A stretch of 64,000 bases of DNA from Roseomonas sp. E05 (lineage in GTDB: Bacteria; Pseudomonadota; Alphaproteobacteria; Acetobacterales; Acetobacteraceae): positions 124,001 to 188,000 of the forward strand of contig NZ_JASIRT010000004.1 of NCBI RefSeq assembly GCF_030063475.1. The letters run 5' to 3'. The notes beneath the pieces are model-generated. The model was not told the DNA's origin, did no database searches, and saw only the letters and a list, made by a program, of their open reading frames with translations. Each line of letters begins with the position of its first letter. Positions within the stretch are counted from its first letter, which is position 1. The translations under genes and the position numbers were made by a program. Of this stretch, positions 1-8,494 are shown piece after piece.

Positions 1-408
1 CAGGTGGTGACCGACCTGATCGCCGGCACGCTCGACCTGGCGATCGACACCATGCCCTCGCACCTGCCGCATGTCCGCGCCGGCACCACCCGTGCCCTCG
101 CGGTGACCACGGCCGAGCGCGTCGCCGCCTTGCCGGAGGTGCCCACGGTGGCGGAAAGCGGCTTCCCCGGCTTCGCCATCACCGTCTGGTACATGCTGCT
201 GGGCCCGGCCGGCCTGCCGAGGCCGATCGTGGAGCGCTGGAGCGCGGCGATGAACGAGGCCCTGGCCGAGCCGGATATCCGCAAGCGGCTGGAAGAGGCC
301 GGTTTCCTCCCCGGCGGCGGCAGCCCGGAGGACGCGGCGACGCTGGTGCGGCAGGAGGCCGAGCGCTACGGCGCGCTGGTGGAGCGCGCCGGCATCCGGA
401 TCGACTGA
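1..408 (+). CDS. Tripartite tricarboxylate transporter substrate-binding protein (Bug/TctC family), C-terminal part
   Basis: The frame is open from the window edge to TGA at 406-408, so only about the last 135 residues are present. They match the C-terminal lobe of Bug-family periplasmic receptors: a segment like AGTTRALAVTTAERVAALPEVPTV followed by ESGFPGF, the usual signature in which the ligand cleft is completed, then a helical tail ending GIRID. Such receptors are secreted and deliver small carboxylates to TctAB permeases or act as orphan sensors. The ligand cannot be told from the sequence. The gene is convergent with the broken LysR gene that follows 45 bp later. Confidence 0.9.
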   Translation, partial: QVVTDLIAGTLDLAIDTMPSHLPHVRAGTTRALAVTTAERVAALPEVPTVAESGFPGFAITVWYMLLGPAGLPRPIVERWSAAMNEALAEPDIRKRLEEAGFLPGGGSPEDAATLVRQEAERYGALVERAGIRID

Positions 409-453
409 CCGCTCCGGGAAGGGGGCGCCCGCCACGCCCTCTGCCGCGCGCCG

Positions 454-898
454 TCAGCTCCCCCGGCCCTCCTCGGCCAGGAAGTCGAGGAGGACGCGGA
501 TGCGCGAGGGAAGGGGGCCGCCCTGGCCGAGGAAGACGGCGTGGAAGGCCTCCCTGTCGCCCGGGTTGAGGGGGTTCGAGCACCAGCACCAGCCGGCCGG
601 CCGCTCACCCGTGCCGGCCTGGCGCTCGGCCTCGTCCAGCTCGGCCAGGATGCGGGCGGCGCGCTCATAGCTCATAGAAGGTGCAGCCTTCGGCAGTGAG
701 CTGGAGCCGGCGGGTGGAGCGTTTGACCAGCCGCGCGCCGAGCCGCGCCTCCAGCCGGGCGACCAGCTTGCTGACGGCCGAGGGCGTCATCCGGAAGGCT
801 CGCGCGGCGGGCGAGAAGCCGCCCAGCCGCACCACCTGCAAAAAGACCTCCATCTCCCCCGAGCGGTTGACCTCCAGCCGCGCCATCCTGGCGTTCAT
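454..898 (-). pseudogene. LysR-family transcriptional regulator, inactivated remnant
   Basis: Reading leftward from ATG at 896-898, residues 1-77 form a normal LysR winged-HTH (FLQVVRLGGFSPAARAF, SAVSKLVARLEARLGARL). The frame ends at a TAG created by a 7-bp tandem duplication: CTCATAG occurs twice in a row at 664-677 on the plus strand. Removing one copy restores the expected junction ..CTFYERAARILAELDEAE. After ERPAG the frame jumps to the last ~35 residues of a LysR protein (NPGDREAFHAVFLGQGG, RIRVLLDFLAEE), so about 180 codons of the effector domain are missing. A G-run at 570-574 is probably also one base too long. The gene cannot make a working regulator. Confidence 0.85.
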
Positions 899-978
899 CT
901 CAAAAATGCTGTTCCGGCGCCGGTTCTACAGCACAGGCTGGCCGTTCCATAGCTTCTGTCCCATCGCTTTCACCTGCC

Positions 979-1170
979 ATGGGGACCAAACCCGTGCCGC
1001 TGGCGCTCGACCAGGGCCTGGGTGTCATGGTCTGGAGCCCGCTCGGCTGGACCCTGACGGCGGAGCAGGTCGCCCGGCCGGACGCGGCGAGCGCCGTCAC
1101 CGCGCCCTATCCCTACTTTCCCTACCGGCGGCAGGCGGCCTTCGCCCGGCTGAACCCGCCCGCGGTCTGA
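979..1170 (+). pseudogene. Aldo/keto reductase remnant
   Basis: The 63-residue frame joins two non-adjacent pieces of an aldo/keto reductase. The first, PLALDQGLGVMVWSPLGW, is the beta-strand near the NADPH site. The second, LTAEQVARPDAASAV..YPYFPYRRQ..LNPPAV, is the normal C-terminus. The GRLTGK region and about 90 residues between them, and the whole N-terminal half of the barrel, are absent. It lies divergently from the broken LysR gene, the common arrangement of a LysR regulator and its target oxidoreductase, so the pair appears to have decayed together. An ATG stands at 979 but a functional protein is not expected. Confidence 0.75.
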
Positions 1171-1205
1171 GGGCGGCTTCCGGCACGGGCGGGAATGGCC
1201 GCAGA

Positions 1206-2036
1206 ATGAGGGGCATGAGCATTGATCAGCATGAGGCCCTCGCGGCCCGCTACGGCGCGGCCGCCCTGCCGCCCGCCGGCCCCTGGAACGACGTGATCGC
1301 GGCGCTGATGGCGCACCGCTCCGTCCGCGCCTATCGCTCCGACCCGCTGCCGGAGGGGACCCTGGAAACCCTGGTGGCGGCGGCGCAGTCCGCCGCCACC
1401 TCCTCCAACATGCAGACCTGGTCCGTCGTCGCGGTGACCGACCCGGCGCGCAAGGCGGTCTTTGCCGAGGTGGCGAACAACCAGCGCCACATCATCCAAT
1501 GCCCGCTCTTCCTGGTCTGGCTCGCCGACCTCTCGCGCAACGCGCGGCTGGCCGAGGCCGAGGGCACCACGCTGGAAGCGCTGCCCTATTTCGAAACCTT
1601 CCTGGTCGCCGCGCTCGATGCCGCGCTGGCGGCGCAGAACGCCACGGTCGCCGCCGAGTCGCTGGGTCTTTCCACCGTCTATATCGGCGCGCTGCGCAAT
1701 GACGTGCGGCGCGTGGCGGCGGAACTGGCGCTGCCGCCGGGCGTGGTGGGGGTGTTCGGCCTCTGTGTCGGCTATGCCGATCCCGCGGCGCGCGCCGAGG
1801 TGAAGCCGCGCCTGCCGCAGGGCGCCATCCTTCACCGCGAGCAGTACGACGCCGGCGCCGAGACGGAGATGCGCGGCCTCTACGACGTGGCGCTGAGCGA
1901 ATTCAGCGCCCGCAACGAAATGAAGGCCTATCGCTGGACCGACCGCGTGCTGGCGCGGCTCGGCCGCATCTCCGCACTGCACGGGAGGGACGGGCTCAAG
2001 GCGGCGCTGCGGGATCTCGGCTTTCCGCTGAAGTGA
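1206..2036 (+). CDS. Nitroreductase family protein (NADPH-dependent FMN oxidoreductase)
   Basis: The protein of 276 residues (273 if translation starts at the second ATG, 1215) carries the FMN-binding fold of NfsA/Frp-like nitroreductases: HRSVRAYRSDPLPEGTLE near residue 40, AAQSAATSSNMQTWSVV for flavin and substrate contacts, and GLSTVYIGALRND followed by VFGLCVGYADP. Such enzymes reduce nitroaromatics, quinones or flavins with NADPH in the cytoplasm. The frame stays open far upstream through the aldo/keto reductase remnant, but homology begins only at about MSIDQHEALAARYG. A purine-rich AGGGG sits just before 1215, so either ATG is possible. Transcription probably ends at the hairpin at 2091-2116. 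Confidence 0.88.
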   Translation: MRGMSIDQHEALAARYGAAALPPAGPWNDVIAALMAHRSVRAYRSDPLPEGTLETLVAAAQSAATSSNMQTWSVVAVTDPARKAVFAEVANNQRHIIQCPLFLVWLADLSRNARLAEAEGTTLEALPYFETFLVAALDAALAAQNATVAAESLGLSTVYIGALRNDVRRVAAELALPPGVVGVFGLCVGYADPAARAEVKPRLPQGAILHREQYDAGAETEMRGLYDVALSEFSARNEMKAYRWTDRVLARLGRISALHGRDGLKAALRDLGFPLK

Positions 2037-2090
2037 AGAAAAGGTCCGGAGGGAATCCGGGCCCGCCCTCGGCTTTCCCAGGAGGCGGAA

Positions 2091-2254
2091 CCGGGGGAGA
2101 ATGAATTCTCCCCCGGACCCCCACTTCTTTTTTCCATCAGCTTTGCCGCGCTGCCGGAGAGCGCTCACACCGGGCCTGAAGCCGCCCCGGCGGCTGCGGC
2201 GTGATCGCAAACCTGCAGAAAAAAGAAGGGGGTTCGGGGGAATTCATTCCCCCG
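2091..2254. repeat. Paired-hairpin intergenic element A (bidirectional terminator candidate)
   Basis: The left hairpin (2091-2116) has 12-bp perfect arms CCGGGGGAGAAT/ATTCTCCCCCGG around GA and is followed by CCCCCACTTCTTTTTT. The right hairpin (2235-2254) has arms CGGGGGAAT/ATTCCCCCG around TC and is preceded by AAAAAAGAAGGGGG. The two halves are inverted copies, so they can also form a long stem across about 80 nt. The element lies between the convergent nitroreductase and XRE-cupin genes. The same structure recurs at six other places in the window. Confidence 0.85.
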
Positions 2255-2265
2255 ACCTTTTTTCC

Positions 2266-2835
2266 TTACCGCCGCAGCAGAACCACGAGATACCGGCAGG
2301 GCGTGCCCCCCGGATTGTGGAAGCGGCAGGCCTCGGGCGGCCCGAGGCGCAGGCAGTCCCCGGCCCTCATTTCATGCAGCACCGCGCCCTGGGTGAAGTG
2401 CAGCATCCCCTCCAGCAGCACGATCTGCTGGTCCTGGATGAAAGCGAAGGCGGCGGCGGGGTAATCCACGGACTGGCCGGCCGGCAATTCGCCCCAGACC
2501 AGGTCCAGCGGCGTCGGCGGCCCGCCGGCGGGGGTGAGGGCGCGGCGGATGAAGCCGGTCTCGGGGTCGCGCCAGACCGGCTGTTCCGCCAGGCGTGCCA
2601 GTTGCCCGCCGCCCTGCTCGGCGCGCGCCAGCATCTGCGACAGGCTGAGGCCGAAGGCGCCGGAGAGGCGGCCGAGCAGCGCCGCGGTCGGGCTGACCTC
2701 GTCGCGCTCGATCTTGCTGATCATTGCCTTGGAGACGCCGGAACGCTCCGCCAGCTCGGCCAGCGACCAGTTGCGGGCCTCGCGCTCGGCCTTCAGGCGC
2801 TGGGCCAGTTGGGCGCTGCTGTCGGTGAGGGACAT
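2266..2835 (-). CDS. XRE-family regulator with C-terminal cupin domain
   Basis: The 189-residue protein has an N-terminal XRE helix-turn-helix (about residues 9-65: LAQRLKAEREARNWSLAELA, SGVSKAMISKIERDEVSPTA) and a C-terminal cupin_2 barrel (AFAFIQDQQIVLLEGMLHF, AGDCLRLGPPEACRFHNP). Proteins of this plan bind DNA as dimers and sense a small ligand in the cupin, often controlling a linked metabolic or export gene. It is the downstream gene after the HAD dehalogenase on the same strand (47 bp apart). The start is ATG 2833-2835. A close structural paralogue is encoded at 54627-55205, with the same DPETGF linker between the domains. Confidence 0.9.
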   Translation of the reverse strand: MSLTDSSAQLAQRLKAEREARNWSLAELAERSGVSKAMISKIERDEVSPTAALLGRLSGAFGLSLSQMLARAEQGGGQLARLAEQPVWRDPETGFIRRALTPAGGPPTPLDLVWGELPAGQSVDYPAAAFAFIQDQQIVLLEGMLHFTQGAVLHEMRAGDCLRLGPPEACRFHNPGGTPCRYLVVLLRR

Positions 2836-2882
2836 GGCCCGAGCATAGGCGGAAGGGGCGGGAGAAAGAATCCCCCCGCCCT

Positions 2883-3608
2883 TCAGGCCAGGGCGTCGGC
2901 CTGGTGCGCCGCCACCATCTCGGCCAGCGAGGCGAAGCGGAACTCGTAGCCCGCGCCGGAGGGCGGCGGCATGGTGGCGCCCCAGCCCTCCTGGCCATGC
3001 CGCCGGTCGATCCAGGCGGAGGCGAGGCCGACCCGCTTGGCCGGCGCATGGTCGTGGAACAGGCTCTGCGCCACATGCAGGATCTCGCCGCGGCCATGGC
3101 CCTGCGTGCCGAGCCTGGTCAGCATGTGCTGGAAATTGCGCGGGTCCGGCTTGTAGCTGCCGATGTCCTGCGCGGTGTAGACGGCATCGAAATCCACCCC
3201 CAGCCGCTTCTGGCTGCCGGCGAAGCTCGCATGGTCCACGTTGGAGAGGATCACCAGCTTGTAGTGCCGCTTGAGATAGGCGAGCGCCCCGGCGGAATCG
3301 GGGAAGGCCGGCCAGTCCGGCACCGAGGCGCCGAAGCGCGCGGCGCCCGCCTCGTCCGGCTCGAGGCCCCACTCGTCGGCGAGGCGGTGGTGCACCTGGG
3401 TGAGCAGCTCGGCATAGCGCATGCCCGGGGTTTCCGCCTGCTGGGCCGATTCGTGCTGCGCGAAGGCTTCCAGCACCGCATCGCGCGGGAGGTCCAGGCC
3501 GCCGCGTCGCAGCAAGGGCTGCAAGGCGGTGTGGATGCCGCTCTCCCAGTCGATCAGGGTGCCGTAGCAGTCGAAGGTCAGGACACGGAAATCGTGCAGG
3601 CGCATCAT
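2883..3608 (-). CDS. Haloacid dehalogenase, type II (HAD superfamily)
   Basis: A 241-residue cytoplasmic hydrolase. HAD motif I is FDCYGTLIDW (nucleophile Asp near residue 14), motif II is VILSNVD, and motif III holds the lysine of SYKPDPRNFQHML. The FDCYGT variant of motif I, the cap-domain position and the length are typical of L-2-haloacid dehalogenases, although many relatives act on phosphorylated substrates. Two adjacent ATG codons (3606-3608 and 3603-3605) could start it. It is divergent from pepN, with 148 bp between them, and is followed by the XRE-cupin regulator. The actual substrate is unknown. Confidence 0.85.
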   Translation of the reverse strand: MMRLHDFRVLTFDCYGTLIDWESGIHTALQPLLRRGGLDLPRDAVLEAFAQHESAQQAETPGMRYAELLTQVHHRLADEWGLEPDEAGAARFGASVPDWPAFPDSAGALAYLKRHYKLVILSNVDHASFAGSQKRLGVDFDAVYTAQDIGSYKPDPRNFQHMLTRLGTQGHGRGEILHVAQSLFHDHAPAKRVGLASAWIDRRHGQEGWGATMPPPSGAGYEFRFASLAEMVAAHQADALA

Positions 3609-3756
3609 CGCGGGTCTCCGCAGGCCATTGCCGGAACGGTGCCATGCCGGGCCATGCTGCGGGAAGGGTGAATGCGCGGCCCGGGCGGCCCCGCCCTGGG
3701 CGCGGGCGGTGGGCGGGGCCATATTGCGGGCCTTCCGCGTGATCCGAGGGCGAGCC

Positions 3757-6390
3757 ATGGCCGAGACCGAACCGCAATCCCCGCCCCCCACCATCCGCCG
3801 CGAGGACTACCGCCCGCCCGCCTTCCTGGTGGAGCAGGTGGACCTTCACCTCGCCCTGCATCCCACGGCGACGCGGGTGAAGGCGAAGCTGGCCCTGCGC
3901 CGCAACCCCGCGGCCGAGGCCGTGCCCGACCTGGAGCTGGACGGCGAGGCACTGACCCTGGTCGCGGCCCGGCTGGATGGCGCCCCGCTGGGTGAGGGCC
4001 GCCTGGCTCACCTGCCCGGCGGCGGGCTGCGCATCACCGGCGTGCCGGAGGCCTTCACGCTGGAGACGGAGGTGGAGATCTCGCCCGAGGCCAACAGCGA
4101 GCTCTCCGGCCTCTATCTCTCCGGCGGCAACTACTTCACGCAATGCGAGGCCGAGGGCTTCCGCCGCATCACCTACTTCCCCGACCGGCCGGACGTGATG
4201 GCGCGCTACACCACCACGCTGGAGGCCGACCGCGCCACCTGCCCGGTGCTGCTCTCCAACGGCAACCCGGATGGCGCCGGCGAACTGCCCGAGGGCCGCC
4301 ACTGGGCGCGCTGGGTCGATCCACACCCCAAGCCCTCCTATCTCTTCGCCGTGGTGGCTGGCGACCTCGTCGCGGTGCGGGACCGCTTCACGACGCGCTC
4401 CGGCCGCGAGGTCGCGCTCGGCATCTATGTCCGCCGCGGCGACGAGGATGCCTGCGGCCACGCCATGGACGCGCTGAAGCGCTCGATGACGTGGGACGAG
4501 GAGACCTACGGCCTCGAATACGACCTCGACGTCTTCAACATCGCCGCCGTCTCCGACTTCAACATGGGAGCGATGGAGAACAAGGGCCTCAACGTCTTCA
4601 ACACCAAGTACATCCTGGCGCGGCCGGAGACGGCGACGGATGCCGATTACGAGGGCATCGAGACCGTGGTCGCGCACGAGTATTTCCACAACTGGACGGG
4701 CAACCGCGTCACCTGCCGCGACTGGTTCCAGCTCTCCCTGAAGGAGGGGCTGACCGTCTTCCGCGACCAGCACTTCACCGCCGACCAGGGCAGCGCCGCG
4801 GTGAAGCGCATCGCCGATGTCCGCCGCCTGCGCGCCGCGCAGTTCCCCGAGGATGCGGGGCCGATGGCGCATCCGGTGCGCCCGGATTCCTATGTGGAGA
4901 TCAACAACTTCTACACCGCCACGGTCTACCAGAAGGGCGCCGAGGTGGTGCGGATGATGCGCCGCCTGATCGGCGAGGCGAATTTCCGCAAGGGCATGGA
5001 CCTCTACATCCGCCGGCACGACAACCAGGCCGTGACGATCGAGGATTTTGTTCATGCCATGCAGGACGCCTCGGGGATCGACCTTTCCCGCTTCAGCCGC
5101 TGGTATGCCCAGGCCGGCACGCCCCGGCTGCGCGTGCGCGACGCCTTCGACGAAGCCAGCGGCCGCTACACGCTCACCCTGTCCCAATCTACTCCGCCCA
5201 CCGCCGGCCAGCCCGAGAAGCAGCCGGTGCCGATCCCGGTCGCCACGGGGCTGATCGGCCCCGATGGCGCCGAGCTGCCCGGCGCCGGCCTGCTGCTGCT
5301 GGAGGAGGCGGAACAGGACTTCACCTTCGAGGGGCTGGGGGCCAGGCCGGTGCCCTCGCTGCTGCGCGGCTACTCCGCGCCGGTGAAGCTCTCCGGCCTC
5401 TCGCTGGAGCAACTCGGCTTCCTCGCGGCGCATGACACCGACCCCTTCGTGCGCTGGGATTCGGCGCAGCAATACGCCACGGCCGAGATGCTGCGCCTCG
5501 TCGAGGATGTCCGCAGCCAGAAGCCGCTCACCCTGCCGGAAGGGCTGGCCGCCATCTTCGGCGCGGCGCTGGAGCGCGCCCCGGAGGACCCGGCCTTCGC
5601 CGCCGAGGCGCTGGCGCTGCCCTCGGAGGATTTCGTCGCCGACCAGATGACGGTGGCCGATCCCGAGGCGATCCACGCCATGCGTCAGTTTTTGCGCGGC
5701 GCGCTCGGCACCCGCTTCGCGCCGCGCCTCGCCGAGCTGCACGGCAGGCTGGAGGAGACCGGCCCCTACCGCATCGACGGCGCCTCGATCGGCCGCCGGG
5801 CGCTGCGCAATGCCAGCCTCGTCTATCTCGCGCGGGCCGAGGGCGCGGCGGGCGCCGAGGGCCTCGCCCGCGCCGAGAAGCAATTCAACGCCGGCCGCAA
5901 CATGACCGACGTGCTGGCCGCGCTGCGCGTGCTGGTCGACTCCGACAGCCCGGCGCGCGCCGCGGCGCTGGCGGCGTTCCACGTGAAATGGCGGCATGAC
6001 GACCTGGTGCTGGACAAGTGGTTCGCCATCCAGGCCAGCGCCCCGCGGCCCGACGCGCTGGAGGCGGTGCGCGCCCTCGTCCGGCATCCGGACTTCGACC
6101 TGCGCAACCCGAACCGCGTGCGGTCCCTGGTCGGCGCCTTCGCCGCCGGCAACCCGGCGCGCTTCCATGACGCCTCGGGCGCCGGCTACCGCTTCCTGGC
6201 CGACATGGTGATCGCGCTGGATGCCGTGAACACGCAGGTGGCGGCGCGCATGGTCTCGCCGCTCGGGCTGTGGAAGCGGCAGGACGCGGCGCGCGGTGCC
6301 CTGATGCGCGCCGAGCTGGGGCGCATCCTGGCGCGGCCCGGCCTCTCCAAGGGGACCTATGAGAAGGTCTCCAAGGGTCTCGCGGCCTGA
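3757..6390 (+). CDS. pepN: Aminopeptidase N (M1 family zinc metallopeptidase)
   Basis: The 877-residue protein matches gamma/alphaproteobacterial PepN over its full length. The exopeptidase motif GAMENKG is at residues 271-277. The zinc site is HEYFH at 307-311 with the third ligand Glu330, followed by KEGLTVFRDQHF. The C-terminal half is the helical superhelix that closes the active site. It trims N-terminal residues from peptides in the cytoplasm. ATG 3757 is preceded by GAGGG at 3746-3750; the frame extends upstream but without similarity. The response-regulator gene starts 10 bp after its stop, so the three genes may be cotranscribed. Confidence 0.97.
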   Translation: MAETEPQSPPPTIRREDYRPPAFLVEQVDLHLALHPTATRVKAKLALRRNPAAEAVPDLELDGEALTLVAARLDGAPLGEGRLAHLPGGGLRITGVPEAFTLETEVEISPEANSELSGLYLSGGNYFTQCEAEGFRRITYFPDRPDVMARYTTTLEADRATCPVLLSNGNPDGAGELPEGRHWARWVDPHPKPSYLFAVVAGDLVAVRDRFTTRSGREVALGIYVRRGDEDACGHAMDALKRSMTWDEETYGLEYDLDVFNIAAVSDFNMGAMENKGLNVFNTKYILARPETATDADYEGIETVVAHEYFHNWTGNRVTCRDWFQLSLKEGLTVFRDQHFTADQGSAAVKRIADVRRLRAAQFPEDAGPMAHPVRPDSYVEINNFYTATVYQKGAEVVRMMRRLIGEANFRKGMDLYIRRHDNQAVTIEDFVHAMQDASGIDLSRFSRWYAQAGTPRLRVRDAFDEASGRYTLTLSQSTPPTAGQPEKQPVPIPVATGLIGPDGAELPGAGLLLLEEAEQDFTFEGLGARPVPSLLRGYSAPVKLSGLSLEQLGFLAAHDTDPFVRWDSAQQYATAEMLRLVEDVRSQKPLTLPEGLAAIFGAALERAPEDPAFAAEALALPSEDFVADQMTVADPEAIHAMRQFLRGALGTRFAPRLAELHGRLEETGPYRIDGASIGRRALRNASLVYLARAEGAAGAEGLARAEKQFNAGRNMTDVLAALRVLVDSDSPARAAALAAFHVKWRHDDLVLDKWFAIQASAPRPDALEAVRALVRHPDFDLRNPNRVRSLVGAFAAGNPARFHDASGAGYRFLADMVIALDAVNTQVAARMVSPLGLWKRQDAARGALMRAELGRILARPGLSKGTYEKVSKGLAA

Positions 6391-6400
6391 GGGAGCCGAA

Positions 6401-7090
6401 ATGCGCATCCTGGTGATCGAGGACGATGCCGCCACCGCCGACTACATCGCCAAGGGCCTGGGCGAGGAGGGCTACGTCGTCGATCTCGCGCGCAACGGCA
6501 GGGACGGGCTCTATCTCGCGCTGAACGAGCCCTTCGACGTCATCGTCAGCGACCGCATGCTGCCGGGGGCGGACGGGCTCGCCATCCTCCGCGCCCTGCG
6601 CGCCTCCGGCATCACCACGCCGGTGCTGATGCTGACGGCGCTGAGCGAGGTGGACCGCCGCGTCGAGGGGCTGGAGGCCGGGGCGGACGACTATCTCGCA
6701 AAACCCTTCGCCTTCGCCGAGCTGCGCGCACGGGTGCGGGCGCTGGCCCGCCGTCCCGCGCCGCAGGCGGAGGTGACGGAGCTTACGGTCGGCGACCTGC
6801 GCATGGACCTGCTGCGCCGCACCGTCACGCGCGCCAGCCGTGCGGTGGAGCTGCTGCCCACCGAGTTCCGCCTGCTGGAGTTCATGATGCGCCACCCCGG
6901 CCAGGTGCTGACGCGCACCCTGCTGCTGGAGAAGGTCTGGGACTTCTCCTTCGACCCCACCACCAATGTGGTGGACGTGCATGTCAGCCGGGTGCGCCGC
7001 AAGCTGGAGGCGGGCGGCGAGCCGCCGATGATCCGCACCGTGCGTGGCGCCGGCTACATCCTGGCGCCGCCCGGCGCCGAGCCCGGCTGA
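6401..7090 (+). CDS. OmpR/PhoB-family response regulator
   Basis: The 229-residue protein has a receiver domain (residues 1-115) with acidic pair EDD at 7-9, phosphoacceptor Asp51 in VIVSDRMLPG, the threonine of MLTAL and Lys101 in YLAKPF. A winged-helix DNA-binding domain follows (about 128-225: LLPTEFRLLEFMMRHPGQVL, VHVSRVRRKLE, IRTVRGAGYIL). It is paired with the histidine kinase gene that begins 8 bp downstream. A GGAGCC sequence precedes ATG 6401. The stimulus and regulon are not evident. The kinase/regulator pair resembles the QseBC/TctDE class of systems. Confidence 0.95.
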   Translation: MRILVIEDDAATADYIAKGLGEEGYVVDLARNGRDGLYLALNEPFDVIVSDRMLPGADGLAILRALRASGITTPVLMLTALSEVDRRVEGLEAGADDYLAKPFAFAELRARVRALARRPAPQAEVTELTVGDLRMDLLRRTVTRASRAVELLPTEFRLLEFMMRHPGQVLTRTLLLEKVWDFSFDPTTNVVDVHVSRVRRKLEAGGEPPMIRTVRGAGYILAPPGAEPG

Positions 7091-7098
7091 GCTGGCGG

Positions 7099-8478
7099 GT
7101 GCCCTGGCTGCGCAGCTTCGCGCCGCGCGTGGCGCTGCTGGTCGGCGCCGTGGTGCTGGTGGCCTCCTTCCTCGGCGCCGGCTGGGGCTGGCTGCGCGCG
7201 CAGGAGGCGCTGCGGCGGCAGCTCGACCTCGTGCTGGCGGCCGATGCCGAGGGGCTGCTGCGCGACTACGAGACCTACGGCCTGCGCGGCCTGGCGGATG
7301 CGGCCGCGGTCTATGCCCGCCGCGGCGGACCGCTGCGCGTGCTGCTGCTGGCGCCGAACGGCCATCCGATCGCCGGCCGCCTGCCCGGCGCCCCGGCGCG
7401 GCTGCGCGGCTTCGCCACCCTGCCGCCGCAGGAGGGCGACAGCCGCCTGCGCGCGCTCGGCGCCATCCTGCCGGACGGCAGCAACCTGATCGTCGCCACC
7501 GACCTTGCCCTGGTGGACCGCGCCGCCGCCGCCCTGGCCTGGAGCCCGCCGATCGCCGGCGGGCTGGCGGCGCTGCTGGCGCTGGTGCTGGGCTTCCTGG
7601 TGGCACGGCGGCTGGAGCGGCGCCTCGCCGGCATCAGCACCGCCGCCCGCGCCGTCATGGCGGGCGACCTGACCCGCCGCCTGCCCGAAGGCGGCTCCGG
7701 CGACGAGTTCGACCGCCTCGCCGCCACCATCAACGCCATGCTGGCGCGCATCGAGGAACTGGTGGCCGAGGTGCGGCAGGTGACGGACGATGTGGCGCAC
7801 GACCTGCGCTCGCCGCTCTCCCGCCTGCGGCAGCGGCTGGAGGCGGCGCTGGCCCAGGCGCGCGGGCCGGAGGCCGACGCCGCCGTGCTGGAAGGCGCCA
7901 TCGCCGATCTGGACCAGATCCTCGCCACCTTCGCGGCGCTGCTGCGCATCGCCCGCACCGAGGCGGGGGCAGGCCGGGAGGGCTTCGCCCCGGTGGACCT
8001 CTCCACGCTGGTGGAGGGGGTGGCGGAGGTCTATGCGCCGGTTGCCGAGGAGGCCGGCCGCGTCCTGCGCGCCGAGGTGGCGCCGGGCCAGCGCCTGCCC
8101 GGCAGCGCGGCGCTGCTGCGCCAGGCGCTCGCCAACCTGCTCGACAATGCGCTCGGCCATGGCAGCGGCACGATCCATGTGGCGCTGCGGCCCGGCCCGG
8201 TGCTGACGGTGGCGGATGAAGGCCCGGGCGTCCCGCCGGAGGAGCGGGAGCGCGTGCTGCGCCGCTTCTACCGGCTCGACCGCAGCCGCAACACGCCCGG
8301 GACCGGATTGGGTCTCGCCCTGGTGGCGGCGGTGGCGCGGCTGCATGGCGGCCGCGTGGCGCTGGAGGAAGGGCCGGAAGGACGCGGGCTGGGTGTGACG
8401 CTCGACCTGCGGGCGGGCGGCGCCTCCACCGGGCGTGGCCTCCCGGAGGCGCCGGCAGGGACCCGGCAGGACCCGTGA
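7099..8478 (+). CDS. Sensor histidine kinase of a two-component system
   Basis: The 459-residue inner-membrane kinase starts at GTG 7099. Transmembrane helix 1 spans residues 11-32, a short periplasmic domain of about 110 residues follows, and helix 2 is near 150-168. A HAMP linker (170-222) leads to HisKA with phosphorylated His234 in DDVAHDLRSPLSRLRQRL. The ATPase domain has the N box NLLDNALGHG, the G1 box VADEGPGVPPEE, the F box RRFYRLDRS and the G2 box GTGLGLALVAAV. Its partner is the response regulator just upstream. The gene is convergent with the GT2 gene, only 16 bp away. The sensed signal cannot be read from the small periplasmic domain. Confidence 0.95.
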   Translation: MPWLRSFAPRVALLVGAVVLVASFLGAGWGWLRAQEALRRQLDLVLAADAEGLLRDYETYGLRGLADAAAVYARRGGPLRVLLLAPNGHPIAGRLPGAPARLRGFATLPPQEGDSRLRALGAILPDGSNLIVATDLALVDRAAAALAWSPPIAGGLAALLALVLGFLVARRLERRLAGISTAARAVMAGDLTRRLPEGGSGDEFDRLAATINAMLARIEELVAEVRQVTDDVAHDLRSPLSRLRQRLEAALAQARGPEADAAVLEGAIADLDQILATFAALLRIARTEAGAGREGFAPVDLSTLVEGVAEVYAPVAEEAGRVLRAEVAPGQRLPGSAALLRQALANLLDNALGHGSGTIHVALRPGPVLTVADEGPGVPPEERERVLRRFYRLDRSRNTPGTGLGLALVAAVARLHGGRVALEEGPEGRGLGVTLDLRAGGASTGRGLPEAPAGTRQDP

Positions 8479-8494
8479 CCCGGTGCCAGCCGCC

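Noticed and set aside
681-1205. Extension of the nitroreductase frame upstream by 175 codons
   Set aside because: The added sequence is antisense to the LysR remnant and out of frame with the aldo/keto reductase remnant; nitroreductase similarity starts only near 1206-1215.
2091-2254. Element A considered as an insertion sequence or MITE
   Set aside because: There is no transposase, no clear target-site duplication that I can define by eye, and the copies vary in their inner part. A REP/BIME-like terminator pair fits better.
2266-6435. A 1389-codon minus-strand frame covering pepN and the regulators
   Set aside because: Only its last 189 codons (the XRE-cupin protein) show protein motifs. 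The rest lies opposite pepN or in the wrong frame of the HAD gene.
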